Source of the DNA: an uncultured Prevotella sp. | GTDB lineage: Bacteria; Bacteroidota; Bacteroidia; Bacteroidales; Bacteroidaceae | Reading direction: 5' to 3' | Assembly: GCA_944320355.1 (NCBI GenBank) | Contig: CALUHC010000035.1 | Span: forward strand, 62,001 to 126,000 | Length of the DNA stretch: 64,000 nt | Shown: positions 27,138 through 34,785 of the stretch, in pieces | How the letters are laid out: the number at the start of each line of letters is the position of its first letter | Position numbering within the stretch: position 1 is the stretch's first letter | Notes under the pieces: model-generated | Databases searched by the model: none | What the model was told of the DNA's origin: nothing | Seen by the model: the letters and a program-made list of their open reading frames with translations, nothing else | Translations under genes and position numbers: made by a program

Positions 27138-27722
27138 GGAGTTAAAAGGAGTTACAAGGGAGTTATAAGGAGTTAGAGGACAAATGCTTTGCATATCGAA
27201 ACGGCAATATGACAGAGAGATTTGAGGATGTAATGGCATGGCAACGGGCTTATCGCTTCACGCTCCTTGTCTATAAAACCACAGCCATGTTTCCGGCAGA
27301 CGAACGGTTCGGACTTAAGTCGCAGTTCCAACGAGCCGCCGTTTCAATACCGGCCAACATAGCAGAAGGCTATAGGCGTATAGGCAAGGCAGACAAGCTG
27401 CACTTCTTCAATATTGCGCAAGGAAGCCTTGAAGAGTGCCGTTGCTATATCTACCTGTCCAAAGACGTGGGGTATATAAACGATACCACGTTTCAAGAAC
27501 TGTGTTACAGCCTCGAAGAAGCGAGCAAGATGCTCAACTGGTACTGCAAAGGCATAAGGAACAATGCATATAACAGAAACGAAGATTAGCAGACAATCTA
27601 CGGCAACATGATGTCGGCACGGCCACAAGGACAGAGAAATGAGTCTGCGTGTTTCCACTGTATCGGCAGCAAAGCATTTGTCTTCTAACTCCTTCTAACT
27701 TCATATAACTCCATATAACTCC
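27138..27722 (+). mobile_element. Element A: GE-type inverted repeats enclosing a four-helix-bundle gene
   Basis: Left arm 27138-27192 and right arm 27669-27722 are inverted copies of one another (about 55 bp, around 80 percent identical, the inner 18 bases nearly perfect: GACAAATGCTTTGC). The arms are built of GGAGTTA units, the same sequence that makes the gene-free GE palindromes elsewhere in the window. The only gene inside is the four-helix protein. I saw no target-site duplication. The element splits pta from ackA. Confidence 0.7.
27209..27589 (+). CDS. Four-helix-bundle protein of the S23/Avd-like family (element A)
   Basis: 126 residues, cytosolic. The family signature AAVSIPANIAEGYRR (about residues 46-60) is diagnostic of the TIGR02436/PF05635 group, whose members include the protein encoded by 23S rRNA intervening sequences and the Avd accessory protein of diversity-generating retroelements; those proteins form barrel-like oligomers that bind nucleic acid. 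Here there is no rRNA gene, reverse transcriptase or variable repeat nearby. The gene starts only 17 bp inside the left inverted repeat and ends about 80 bp before the right one. Its function is unknown; involvement in handling the surrounding repeat is my inference. Confidence 0.85.
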   Translation: MTERFEDVMAWQRAYRFTLLVYKTTAMFPADERFGLKSQFQRAAVSIPANIAEGYRRIGKADKLHFFNIAQGSLEECRCYIYLSKDVGYINDTTFQELCYSLEEASKMLNWYCKGIRNNAYNRNED

Positions 27723-27754
27723 TTTAAACAAGCAAAAATTCAAAACTCAAAACT

Positions 27755-28948
27755 ATGAAAATATTAGTATTAAACTGCGGCTCATCATCCATAAAGTACG
27801 CTCTCTACAACATGGACGACAAGTCGGTGATGACATCGGGCGGAGCAGAGCGCGTAGGGCTCGACGGCGCTTTCGTGAAGGTGAAGCTGCCCGGTGGAGA
27901 GAAGAAACAGATAATGCACGACATCCCGGAGCACACCGAGGGCGTGAAGTTCATCTTCAGCCTGCTCACCGACCCCGAGATAGGCGTGATAAAAGACCTC
28001 AAGGAGATTGACGCCGTGGGCCACCGCATGGTGCATGGCGGCGAGAAGTTCAACAAGAGCGTGCTCCTCACGGAGGATGTGCTCAAGACGTTCGAGGAGT
28101 GCAGCGACCTCGCACCGCTCCACAACCCGGCCAACCTCAAGGGAGTGCGCGCCGTACAGGAGCTCATGCCCGGCCTGCCGCAGGTGGGAGTGTTCGACAC
28201 TGCGTTCCACCAGACCATGCCCGACTACGCCTATATGTACGCCATACCCTACGAGCTGTACGAGAAGTACGGCATACGCCGCTACGGTTTCCACGGCACG
28301 AGCCACCGCTACGTGTCCAAGCGCGTGTGCGACTTCCTCGGAGTGAAGCCCGAGGAGCAGCGCGTCATCACCTGCCACATAGGCAACGGTGGCAGCGTGG
28401 CCGCCGTGAAGTTCGGCAAGTGCGTTGACACCTCTATGGGACTCACCCCGCTTGAGGGCGTGATGATGGGCACCCGCAGCGGCGACATCGACGGAGGCGC
28501 CGTCTCGTTCATCGAGAAGAAGCTCGGACTCGACGCCGACGGCATATCAAACCTGCTCAACAAGAAGAGCGGCGTGCTGGGCATCACCGGCATATCGTCG
28601 GATATGCGCGAGATAGAGGCAGCCGAGAAAGCCGGCAACCCGAAGGCCATCCTGGCGCAGAATATGTACAACTACCGCATAAAGAAGTACATCGGAGCCT
28701 ACGCAGCGGCCATGGGCGGCGTTGACATCATAGTGTTCACAGCCGGAGTGGGCGAGAACCAGAGCGGAATGCGCGCCGGAGTGTGCGAAGGCATGGAGTG
28801 GATGGGCGTGAAGCTCGACGCCGCCGTCAACGAGAAGGTGCGCGGCGAGGAGGCTGTAATATCCACACCCGACTCAAAGGTAAAGGTTGTTGTCATCCCC
28901 ACCGATGAGGAACTGATGATTGCCACCGACACCATGAACTTGCTGTAA
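27755..28948 (+). CDS. ackA: Acetate kinase
   Basis: 397 residues. Transfers phosphate from acetyl phosphate to ADP. Family motifs: LVLNCGSSSIKYALYNM at the N-terminus, the catalytic region DTAFHQTMPDYAYMYAIP, RYGFHGTSHRYVS, the nucleotide-binding HIGNGGSVAAVK, and FTAGVGENQSGMR. Length is standard (about 400). Partner of pta upstream. GE material lies on both sides of this gene: the right arm of element A ends 32 bp before the start codon, and another GE pair follows at 28978-29137. Transcription must come through element A or from a promoter in its right part. Confidence 0.96.
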   Translation: MKILVLNCGSSSIKYALYNMDDKSVMTSGGAERVGLDGAFVKVKLPGGEKKQIMHDIPEHTEGVKFIFSLLTDPEIGVIKDLKEIDAVGHRMVHGGEKFNKSVLLTEDVLKTFEECSDLAPLHNPANLKGVRAVQELMPGLPQVGVFDTAFHQTMPDYAYMYAIPYELYEKYGIRRYGFHGTSHRYVSKRVCDFLGVKPEEQRVITCHIGNGGSVAAVKFGKCVDTSMGLTPLEGVMMGTRSGDIDGGAVSFIEKKLGLDADGISNLLNKKSGVLGITGISSDMREIEAAEKAGNPKAILAQNMYNYRIKKYIGAYAAAMGGVDIIVFTAGVGENQSGMRAGVCEGMEWMGVKLDAAVNEKVRGEEAVISTPDSKVKVVVIPTDEELMIATDTMNLL

Positions 28949-28977
28949 GAACCGGCTTGTGCCGGGAGTCAATGGCT

Positions 28978-29137
28978 GTTAACGGGAGTTATCGCTCCAC
29001 TGCGTTACGCTCACGGAGTTAACGGACAATACCCCTGTGGCGTTGGCTTTTGGAATTAAACTTCTGAAGTTCTCACCCGCAAAGCATTTGTCCGTTAACT
29101 CCGGCTTCCGTCAGGAAGCCAAACTCCTGCTAACTCC
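28978..29137. repeat. GE inverted pair downstream of ackA
   Basis: Left arm about 28978-29030 (ends GGAGTTAACGGACAA) and right arm about 29079-29137 (GCAAAGCATTTGTCCGTTAA...). The 48-nt centre holds no gene. Same core as element A. Confidence 0.7.
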
Positions 29138-29139
29138 GG

Positions 29140-29202
29140 CTCTCACGCAGACAAAGCGGCCGCACGGATTATGTCCGTGCGGCCGCTTTGTCTGCGTGAG
29201 AG
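29140..29202. terminator. 29-bp perfect hairpin between ackA and a convergent gene
   Basis: Arms 29140-29168 and 29174-29202 are perfectly complementary with a 5-nt loop (ttatg). It contains AAAGCGGCCGC and its complement, giving short A/T runs inside the stem; probably a bidirectional terminator, though much longer than usual. Confidence 0.7.
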
Positions 29203-29242
29203 GCCACTACTCGGGGGCGCCGTCCCCGGCTTCTACTTCTTT

Positions 29243-29665
29243 TCATTCCTTACGCCCGTGCCTACGGGCGTATATATATAATGTAAGCCCGTAGAAAACG
29301 CAGAAGAGCACCGCGCCGACAAGGCACGTCATAAGGGATGAAAGGCCGATGAACTTGTCGCAGACGTACATGAGCAGCGCCAGCAGGACTATGCCCGCGG
29401 CGGTGCAGACGTAGCGCGGCAACTTGCGGGAGAACGGCGACAGGAACGCGAAAAGGATGAAGGCCACGACCACCGCCGCGGCAACCAACGTGGCCGCAAG
29501 CCCCGGCAGCACAGCGCGCAGCGCAAAAAGCGATGCCACGCACGAGCCTACGGTGACGAGAACGTCTTTCGTTGTCTCGCGGTATTGCCCCATGTTGTAG
29601 AACCAACCGTAAAGGAGCAAAGCCGCAACGACCACCCACAATACCAAAGATATCCAGAAATCCAT
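29243..29665 (-). CDS. Small integral membrane protein, function unknown
   Basis: 140 residues with about four hydrophobic helices (roughly 5-22, 40-72, 84-102, 108-130) and a basic C-terminus (YARRHGRKE). No family recognised. It follows lpxH on the same strand with a 180-bp gap in which I see only a short direct repeat (ACAGCCAAGGCG) and no other feature, so linkage to LPS synthesis is only positional. Confidence 0.6.
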   Translation of the reverse strand: MDFWISLVLWVVVAALLLYGWFYNMGQYRETTKDVLVTVGSCVASLFALRAVLPGLAATLVAAAVVVAFILFAFLSPFSRKLPRYVCTAAGIVLLALLMYVCDKFIGLSSLMTCLVGAVLFCVFYGLTLYIYARRHGRKE

Positions 29666-29845
29666 ATATGTCCTTGCTTGATTTGTTTTGGGAATACAAC
29701 GCGGACGGAACGAAAACGGGGCCGGCCCATACGTTCCTGAACGCCACTTCCCCCTCTATGAAACAATAAAAGACACAGCCAAGGCGGACCCCACGCGCAC
29801 AGCCAAGGCGCGGGCAGGCTCTGCCGCGGCGGCACGCGCCGCCGG

Positions 29846-30610
29846 CTACGGCTGCGACTCGCCCTCCACGTACTCCTCGAGAAAGAGGTGCTCGCCGTCG
29901 AACACGGCGTATGTGAACTGCGTTATCCAGTCGCCCACAATCATCATGCGCACCTTCTTTGACAGCTGCAGGTCGAGCTCTATGTGCCTGTGGCCATAAA
30001 TGAAGCAGTCTATGTCGCCGTGGGTGCTCATATATCGCTTAGTGAAGAGCACCAGCGGCTCGCGCTCCTCGCCCATGTAGGGCGGCTCCTTGCCGTCCTT
30101 CCGCTTCAGGCGGCTGCGCCGTGCCCACTCCATCCCGAAAGCCATGCCCCAGCGGGGATGCAGGGCGGAGAAGATCACCTGGCACACGCGGTTGTGGAAC
30201 ATGGCGCGTATGAGCTTGAACTTCGCGTCGGGGTCGCCCAGGCCGTCGCCGTGGGCGAGGAAGAACACCTTGCCGTATATCTCGGTGGTGAGCGGCTGCT
30301 TGTGCAGTATGACGCCGCACTCGTACTCCAGGTAATTGTATGCCCAGATGTCGTGGTTGCCGGTGAAGTAGTGGATTTCCACGCCCATGTCGGTCAGCTC
30401 GGACAGCTTGCCGAGAAAGCGCGTGTATCCCCGCGGCACCACGCAACGGTACTCATACCAGAAGTCGAACATATCGCCAAGCAGATATATGGCGGCAGCC
30501 TTGTGCTTTATGCTGTCGAGGAAGCGCACCAAGCGGCGCTCGTGCATCCGGCCGTGGTCGATGGCGAGCGACCCGAGGTGGGCATCGGAAAGGAAATACA
30601 CGTTCTTCAT
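29846..30610 (-). CDS. lpxH: UDP-2,3-diacylglucosamine diphosphatase
   Basis: 254 residues. Hydrolyses UDP-2,3-diacylglucosamine to lipid X in lipid A synthesis, at the inner face of the inner membrane. Calcineurin-like metal motifs in order: SDAHLGS (Asp9, His11), LLGDMFDFWYE, FTGNHDIW, AHGDGLG and YGHRHIE. The cap region with FHNRVCQVIFSALHPRWGMAFG is characteristic of LpxH, and the length is normal. Likely co-transcribed with the MIP18-type gene 75 bp upstream. Confidence 0.93.
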   Translation of the reverse strand: MKNVYFLSDAHLGSLAIDHGRMHERRLVRFLDSIKHKAAAIYLLGDMFDFWYEYRCVVPRGYTRFLGKLSELTDMGVEIHYFTGNHDIWAYNYLEYECGVILHKQPLTTEIYGKVFFLAHGDGLGDPDAKFKLIRAMFHNRVCQVIFSALHPRWGMAFGMEWARRSRLKRKDGKEPPYMGEEREPLVLFTKRYMSTHGDIDCFIYGHRHIELDLQLSKKVRMMIVGDWITQFTYAVFDGEHLFLEEYVEGESQP

Positions 30611-30685
30611 AAATCGCGGTTTTAAGTTTTAAGACTCTGCGGCGGCCGGCACACGCCCCATGCCTGCAGCCTGCGGCGCGCGCGG

Positions 30686-31006
30686 TCAGTCGAATCCAAG
30701 CTCCACCCGTGCCTCCTCGGTCATCATGCTCTGGTCCCACACAGGCTCGAACACGAGGTTCACCGTGGCGTTGCGCACTCCCTCCACCGCGTCCACCTTC
30801 TGCCTCACGTCCTCAAGGATGAAGTCGGCGGCCGGACACGACGGCGCGGTGAACGTCATGTCTATGTCCACGTCGCCCGTGTCGCCCACGTCCACCCTGT
30901 ATATCAGGCCGAGGTCGTATATGTTGACGGGTATCTCCGGGTCGTAGACCGTGCGCAGCACGTCCACTATGCGCTCCTCTATCGCAGTCTTCTCTTCTTG
31001 TGTCAT
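30686..31006 (-). CDS. MIP18-family (DUF59) iron-sulfur assembly factor, SufT-like
   Basis: 106 residues, cytosolic. The DUF59 fold is clear: VLRTVYDPEIPVNIYDLGLIY at the start and MTFTAPSCPAADF with the conserved cysteine in the middle. Members help transfer Fe-S clusters to client proteins. No suf genes are in the window. A perfect promoter is upstream, and lpxH follows on the same strand. Confidence 0.88.
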   Translation of the reverse strand: MTQEEKTAIEERIVDVLRTVYDPEIPVNIYDLGLIYRVDVGDTGDVDIDMTFTAPSCPAADFILEDVRQKVDAVEGVRNATVNLVFEPVWDQSMMTEEARVELGFD

Positions 31007-31135
31007 TGCGTTATACTGTTTGCTTTGCGCTCCGCCGGCCTCGCCGCCACAGCGGCCGCGAGGCGTTCAGCCCTGCCTGCCCACCTGGCGCCGCGCCTGC
31101 GGGCGCCATCCGGCTGCGGCCGGCGTTACTCATTA

Positions 31136-31166
31136 CAAAGGTAATTAAAATCCCCGACAAAACAAA
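31136..31166 (-). promoter_or_regulatory. Bacteroidetes-type promoter of the MIP18/lpxH unit
   Basis: Minus strand TTTG (31166-31163), a 19-nt spacer and TACCTTTG (31143-31136). An untranslated leader of about 120 nt follows. Confidence 0.78.
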
Positions 31167-31202
31167 ATAAAGCAGGCTGTTTTTGGCACCGCGCCAAGCG
31201 GC

Positions 31203-31315
31203 TTTGCGAAACGTGCCGTCTCACCCGCTGAAACGGCACGTTTCACCATGCAAAACGGGTCGTTTCGCATGGCGAAACGACCCGTTTTATAACTCGTTGT
31301 GAATCAAACTGTTAC
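31203..31315. repeat. 22-bp palindrome array (PA), copy 6
   Basis: Four units at 22-bp spacing (31206-31288), followed by TATAACTCGTTGTGAATCAA and CTGTTACAC, a variant of the usual PA end. Lies between the beta-barrel gene and the promoter of the MIP18 gene. Confidence 0.85.
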
Positions 31316-31374
31316 ACAATTTCCGCAAGGCCACGCCCGGCGGGAGCCGAAAACGCCCGCCAGACCGGTTGCGG

Positions 31375-32652
31375 TCACTTGCGGTCGGCCAGCCCGAAGC
31401 GCAGTCCGAAGGCCAGGTTGAAGGCCAGCGGCTTGTCGGCATAGAACGTGGGCACACTGCTGCCGTTGTCGAACGAGTAGCTCACGCCCGGCTCTATGTA
31501 CGCCCCCATGCGGTCGGCAAATCGCCACTCAGCCCCCACCGCGCCGTTGACAGAGAGCTGCAGTGAGCCTATGCTGATGTGCTCGCGCTCCGACGACTCC
31601 TCGCGCCCGTCTACAATGGTGCGTGTGTCGGCGCGCCCGCTCACCATCTTCTCCACCATGCCGCCGGCCTTGGCGTAGACGGCGAAGCGGCGGTTGCTCC
31701 ACACTGTGTAGGTGGCGGCCACGGGTATGCCCACGTAGTGCAGCCTCTGGTCGGTCTCGGAAGTGCAGTTGGCATTGCCGCTGGTTATGCCGGAATACAG
31801 GTAGCTGTACACAAGGCCGCTCTCAACGGCCCACCTGCGCCCCAGGGGCAGGCTCACCGCCAGGCCTACGCGCACCGGCGCGTGGTGGTTGACCTCTGTG
31901 CGGGCAGGCTCGGTCTGTGCGAGCAGCAGCTCGCTCTCCCTGCCGGCAAACGGCCCGATGAACTCACCTATCGGGTCGGCCATCGGCAGCACCGTGGCCA
32001 TGGCGCCCCCGCTGGTGCTGCCGCGCATAGCGTTGGCCACGTATGCCGACGCCCTCAGCCCCCCGCGGCGGCGCGTCCCGGCCTCAGCCCCGGCATAGGC
32101 TCGCGGACGGGGCAGCGCGCGCCGCCTCGTGGCAGGCTGTCCGACTTCCTTCGCGCCGGCGGGCCTCACCGTGCCGTCATGTGGCCTCCCGCCTGTCGGC
32201 CCTGCCTCCACGGAGCCGCCTCCAGGCTCTGCCACCGCAGCTTCCGCCTGCACGGCGGCGGCCGGCGCGGCAGTCGGCTCCACTGCGCGCGGCGCCACGG
32301 GCGGCCGCACGGGCTCCGCCACCACCGCCATAGCGGTCATTGGAGCGGCGGCCGGTGCCGTAGCGGCCCCGACAGAGGCTCGTCCGGCCACGTCGGCCAC
32401 AGGCTGCTGCGGCTCCACGGGAGCCTCGCCGCGCCCCGGCCAGAGCAACCCGGAAAGCGGAACGACCAGCGCCGCTATGGCCGCGGCGGCCACCAGACGG
32501 CGGCTCCACACCACCATCATCCGACGGCGGCCGGCGGCGCAGGCCTCGGCCATGCGCCTTTCGAGCGCCGAGCGGTCCACTCCGACAGGCGCTTCCCTGT
32601 ATTGCAGGGCCTTGCGCTGTATCTCTTTCTGCCATTCTTTGTTCATAGGCAT
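31375..32652 (-). CDS. Transmembrane protein with anti-sigma-like N-terminus and outer-membrane beta-barrel C-terminus
   Basis: 425 residues. Cytoplasmic N-terminus with basic helices (1-48), one membrane helix (about 50-70, RRLVAAAAIAALVVPLSGLL), a long Pro/Ala/Val-rich periplasmic linker (about 75-200) and a C-terminal PorT-like barrel of about eight strands (about 235-425). Its ATG directly abuts the stop codon of the ECF sigma gene. Such pairs are common in Bacteroidetes, where the N-terminal part is thought to hold the sigma factor; that role is inference from context. It physically links cytoplasm, inner membrane and possibly outer membrane in one chain. Confidence 0.72.
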   Translation of the reverse strand: MPMNKEWQKEIQRKALQYREAPVGVDRSALERRMAEACAAGRRRMMVVWSRRLVAAAAIAALVVPLSGLLWPGRGEAPVEPQQPVADVAGRASVGAATAPAAAPMTAMAVVAEPVRPPVAPRAVEPTAAPAAAVQAEAAVAEPGGGSVEAGPTGGRPHDGTVRPAGAKEVGQPATRRRALPRPRAYAGAEAGTRRRGGLRASAYVANAMRGSTSGGAMATVLPMADPIGEFIGPFAGRESELLLAQTEPARTEVNHHAPVRVGLAVSLPLGRRWAVESGLVYSYLYSGITSGNANCTSETDQRLHYVGIPVAATYTVWSNRRFAVYAKAGGMVEKMVSGRADTRTIVDGREESSEREHISIGSLQLSVNGAVGAEWRFADRMGAYIEPGVSYSFDNGSSVPTFYADKPLAFNLAFGLRFGLADRK

Positions 32653-33225
32653 TCAGTCTTGATGTCTCTTTCTGTATTCTTTGAGGGCGCGCGCCAGCCG
32701 GTTCTTGGCGCGGTGGAACTGCGATGCCGACGAGGACTCGCCGATGCCGAGCATCTGCCCGATCTCGCGGTGGCTTCTTCCCTCTATCACATAGAGGTTG
32801 AACACGGTCCTGTAGCCCTCCGGCAACTGCCTTATCAGCTCGTGGACCACCTCCGGCGGCACGTCGGCCACGTCAGGCTCTGGCTCGTCCTCCTCGTCGG
32901 GCGCGTCGAAGTCGAGCGTGGTAAACCCTGCCTTGCTGCGCTCGCGGAGCAGGTTCAAGGCCTCGTTCACGGCAATGCGCGCGGCCCACGAGCGCAACGA
33001 GCCTTCGCCGCGGTAGTCGAACCGGTGAATGTTGTACATTATCTTCACCATGCTCTCCTGCAGCACGTCCTTGGCATCGTCGGCATCGGTGACATAGCGC
33101 GAGCACACCCCGGCAAGGAAATCAGCGTAAAGGTCATAGAAAAGGCTCATCGCCGAGGATTCACCCCGGCGAAGCCGTTTCAACAAGTCCTTCTCCGTGT
33201 ATTCCTTTCCGGAATGTGCTGTCAC
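32653..33225 (-). CDS. ECF-type RNA polymerase sigma factor
   Basis: 190 residues if the GTG at 33225 is used (one base after the stop of the NigD-like gene); an ATG frame extends to 33288 but would overlap that gene by 62 bp. Sigma-70 region 2 (YDLYADFLAGVCSRYV, then DAKDVLQESMVKIM) and region 4 (LPEGYRTVFNLYVIEGRSHREIGQMLG) are complete, with an acidic linker between them. Sits in a three-gene unit: NigD-like lipoprotein, sigma factor, anti-sigma-like barrel protein. The tight spacing (1 bp and 0 bp) suggests translational coupling. Confidence 0.9.
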   Translation of the reverse strand: MTAHSGKEYTEKDLLKRLRRGESSAMSLFYDLYADFLAGVCSRYVTDADDAKDVLQESMVKIMYNIHRFDYRGEGSLRSWAARIAVNEALNLLRERSKAGFTTLDFDAPDEEDEPEPDVADVPPEVVHELIRQLPEGYRTVFNLYVIEGRSHREIGQMLGIGESSSASQFHRAKNRLARALKEYRKRHQD

Positions 33226-33226
33226 T

Positions 33227-33940
33227 TCAGTCTGTCGTAATGCTGTCCTTGCGTGGACGGTACTTGAAATTGTGAGTCTTAGTTCCACTGTACGAGTTCC
33301 ACTGCAACGTTATCTCAATAGTGCTGTCCGGGCGGTTGAAGGCGTCGTCAAGGCGGAAAGCCACAAGTCCGTCGGCCACGTCGCCCGCGCCCACGCTGCC
33401 GTTGGCGTCGTGGTACAGCTGCACGATATAGGGCTTAGTGGAGTCTGCCCTGTGCACAAGGTTCACCCGGTGTATGCTCCCCGGCGCCCAGCGGGTGCGG
33501 AAGCGCAGCGTGAGGTATCCGTCCTCGGCCACCGTCTCCCAGCTGTTGACAATCTCCACAGGGTCGTTGCCGTATGCCGAGTCGTTCTTCTCGCCGTAGT
33601 TTACCGCCGTGGGCTTGGTCAGTATGCTGTCTATCCAGTTCACTCTCACGGCCTGCAGCTGGTGCGCCATGACCGCCCCCTCGTAGTCATAGTTGACGAG
33701 TGCCCTAACCTCCTTTGTGCCGAAGGGCGATGTGCGCATATTCATTGGCTGGAGCGTTGTGCTGTCGTCGAGCTGCATATAGAATGAGGTGTTGTCCGAG
33801 TTGGGCTTCACCGTCACCAGCGCGCGCGGCAACAGGTAACCGGTGTCGTAATAATAGTCGTCATCATCGTTGCACGACCACAGCGCGCAGGCCGTCACCA
33901 CGAGCCAGGCGCCAAGCAGGTAGGCTTTGATTCTCTTCAT
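33227..33940 (-). CDS. NigD-like lipoprotein
   Basis: 237 residues. Lipoprotein signal MKRIKAYLLGAWLVVTACALWSC followed by NDDDD, a surface-export type acidic run. The two-domain NigD pattern is seen (N-terminal OB-like YLLPRALVTVKPN, C-terminal beta-sandwich ending in SGTKTHNFKYRPRKD). NigD proteins are widespread in gut Bacteroidales and named from a bacteriocin immunity-associated locus, but their molecular role is unclear. First gene of the sigma-factor unit. Confidence 0.85.
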   Translation of the reverse strand: MKRIKAYLLGAWLVVTACALWSCNDDDDYYYDTGYLLPRALVTVKPNSDNTSFYMQLDDSTTLQPMNMRTSPFGTKEVRALVNYDYEGAVMAHQLQAVRVNWIDSILTKPTAVNYGEKNDSAYGNDPVEIVNSWETVAEDGYLTLRFRTRWAPGSIHRVNLVHRADSTKPYIVQLYHDANGSVGAGDVADGLVAFRLDDAFNRPDSTIEITLQWNSYSGTKTHNFKYRPRKDSITTD

Positions 33941-34025
33941 GTCAGTCTGGTTTTATGTCGTATTCACCTTTAAAACAGCGGGATACGCAAAACCTTGCAC
34001 GGGCAGGCCGCGCGACGACGTTAAA

Positions 34026-34033
34026 CAAAGTTA
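34026..34033 (-). promoter_or_regulatory. -7 box of the NigD/sigma/barrel operon
   Basis: Minus strand TAACTTTG, about 86 nt before the NigD start and overlapping the space just after the radC stop codon. The -33 part is degenerate and would fall within the 3' end of radC. Confidence 0.5.
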
Positions 34034-34053
34034 AGCGCAATTGGGTCCGGAAG

Positions 34054-34785
34054 TCACAGCCGTCCCTCCTCGCGGTATGAGTAATAGCTCCCGTCGGTGA
34101 CTATGATATGGTCGGCAAAGAAGATGCGCATCACGTCGCAGGCCTCCTTCACGCGCCTGGTCAGCCTGTCGTCGTCCGCGCTTGGGCGCGCGTTCTGGCT
34201 GGGGTGGTTGTGCGCCAGGGCCACCACGGTGGCATTGTTGAGCAGCGCCTCGCGCATGATTATGCGCACGTCGACCGCCGTCTCGCTTATTCCGCCGTGC
34301 GATATTCGCTCGCGCTTTATGAGCTTGAAGTTCTGGTTCATCAGCAATATCCACGCTTCCTCGGTGTCGAGGTCCTGCATCAGTGGGTGCAGGTGGTTGT
34401 ATATGGCCGTGGCCGAGCCGAGGTCGGGCCGTTCCTCGGCCTTTTCGAGCTGCCGCCTCTTGCCCAGTTCGCAGGCGGCGAGTATGGTTATGGCCTTTGC
34501 CGGCCCCATGCCGTTATAGCGGGTCAGCTCGTGTATGGTCTTCTTTCCGAGCGTGTTCAGGTTGTTGTTGCAGTCGGCGAGCACGCGCTTCATCAGGTCC
34601 ACGGCGCTCTCCTTAGGCGAGCCGGAGCCGATTAGTATGGCCAGCAGCTCGGCGTCAGACAGCGCCTGCGCACCGAGCCGCGCCATCTTCTCGCGCGGCC
34701 GGTCGCCTTCGGCCCAATCTCTTATGCTGAGCTTTAATTGAGAATTGAGAGTTGAGAATTGAGAATTATGATTACTTTCGTGCAT
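34054..34785 (-). CDS. radC: RadC-family JAMM/MPN domain protein with a repeat-derived N-terminus
   Basis: 243 residues from ATG 34785. N-terminal helix-hairpin-helix part (ALSDAELLAILIGSGSPKESA) and the JAMM metal motif AHNHPSQNARPSADD are intact. Despite the name, a DNA-repair role is not established for the family. Relatives start with a short Met-x-KLSIRDWAEGDRPREK; here that start codon is gone and the first 17 residues (MHESNHNSQFSTLNSQL) are encoded by an AE repeat copy (34736-34785), which supplies the ATG. A GTG at 34902, four bases after the upstream four-helix gene, would extend the frame through a second copy of the same repeat; which start is used is unknown. Confidence 0.82.
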   Translation of the reverse strand: MHESNHNSQFSTLNSQLKLSIRDWAEGDRPREKMARLGAQALSDAELLAILIGSGSPKESAVDLMKRVLADCNNNLNTLGKKTIHELTRYNGMGPAKAITILAACELGKRRQLEKAEERPDLGSATAIYNHLHPLMQDLDTEEAWILLMNQNFKLIKRERISHGGISETAVDVRIIMREALLNNATVVALAHNHPSQNARPSADDDRLTRRVKEACDVMRIFFADHIIVTDGSYYSYREEGRL

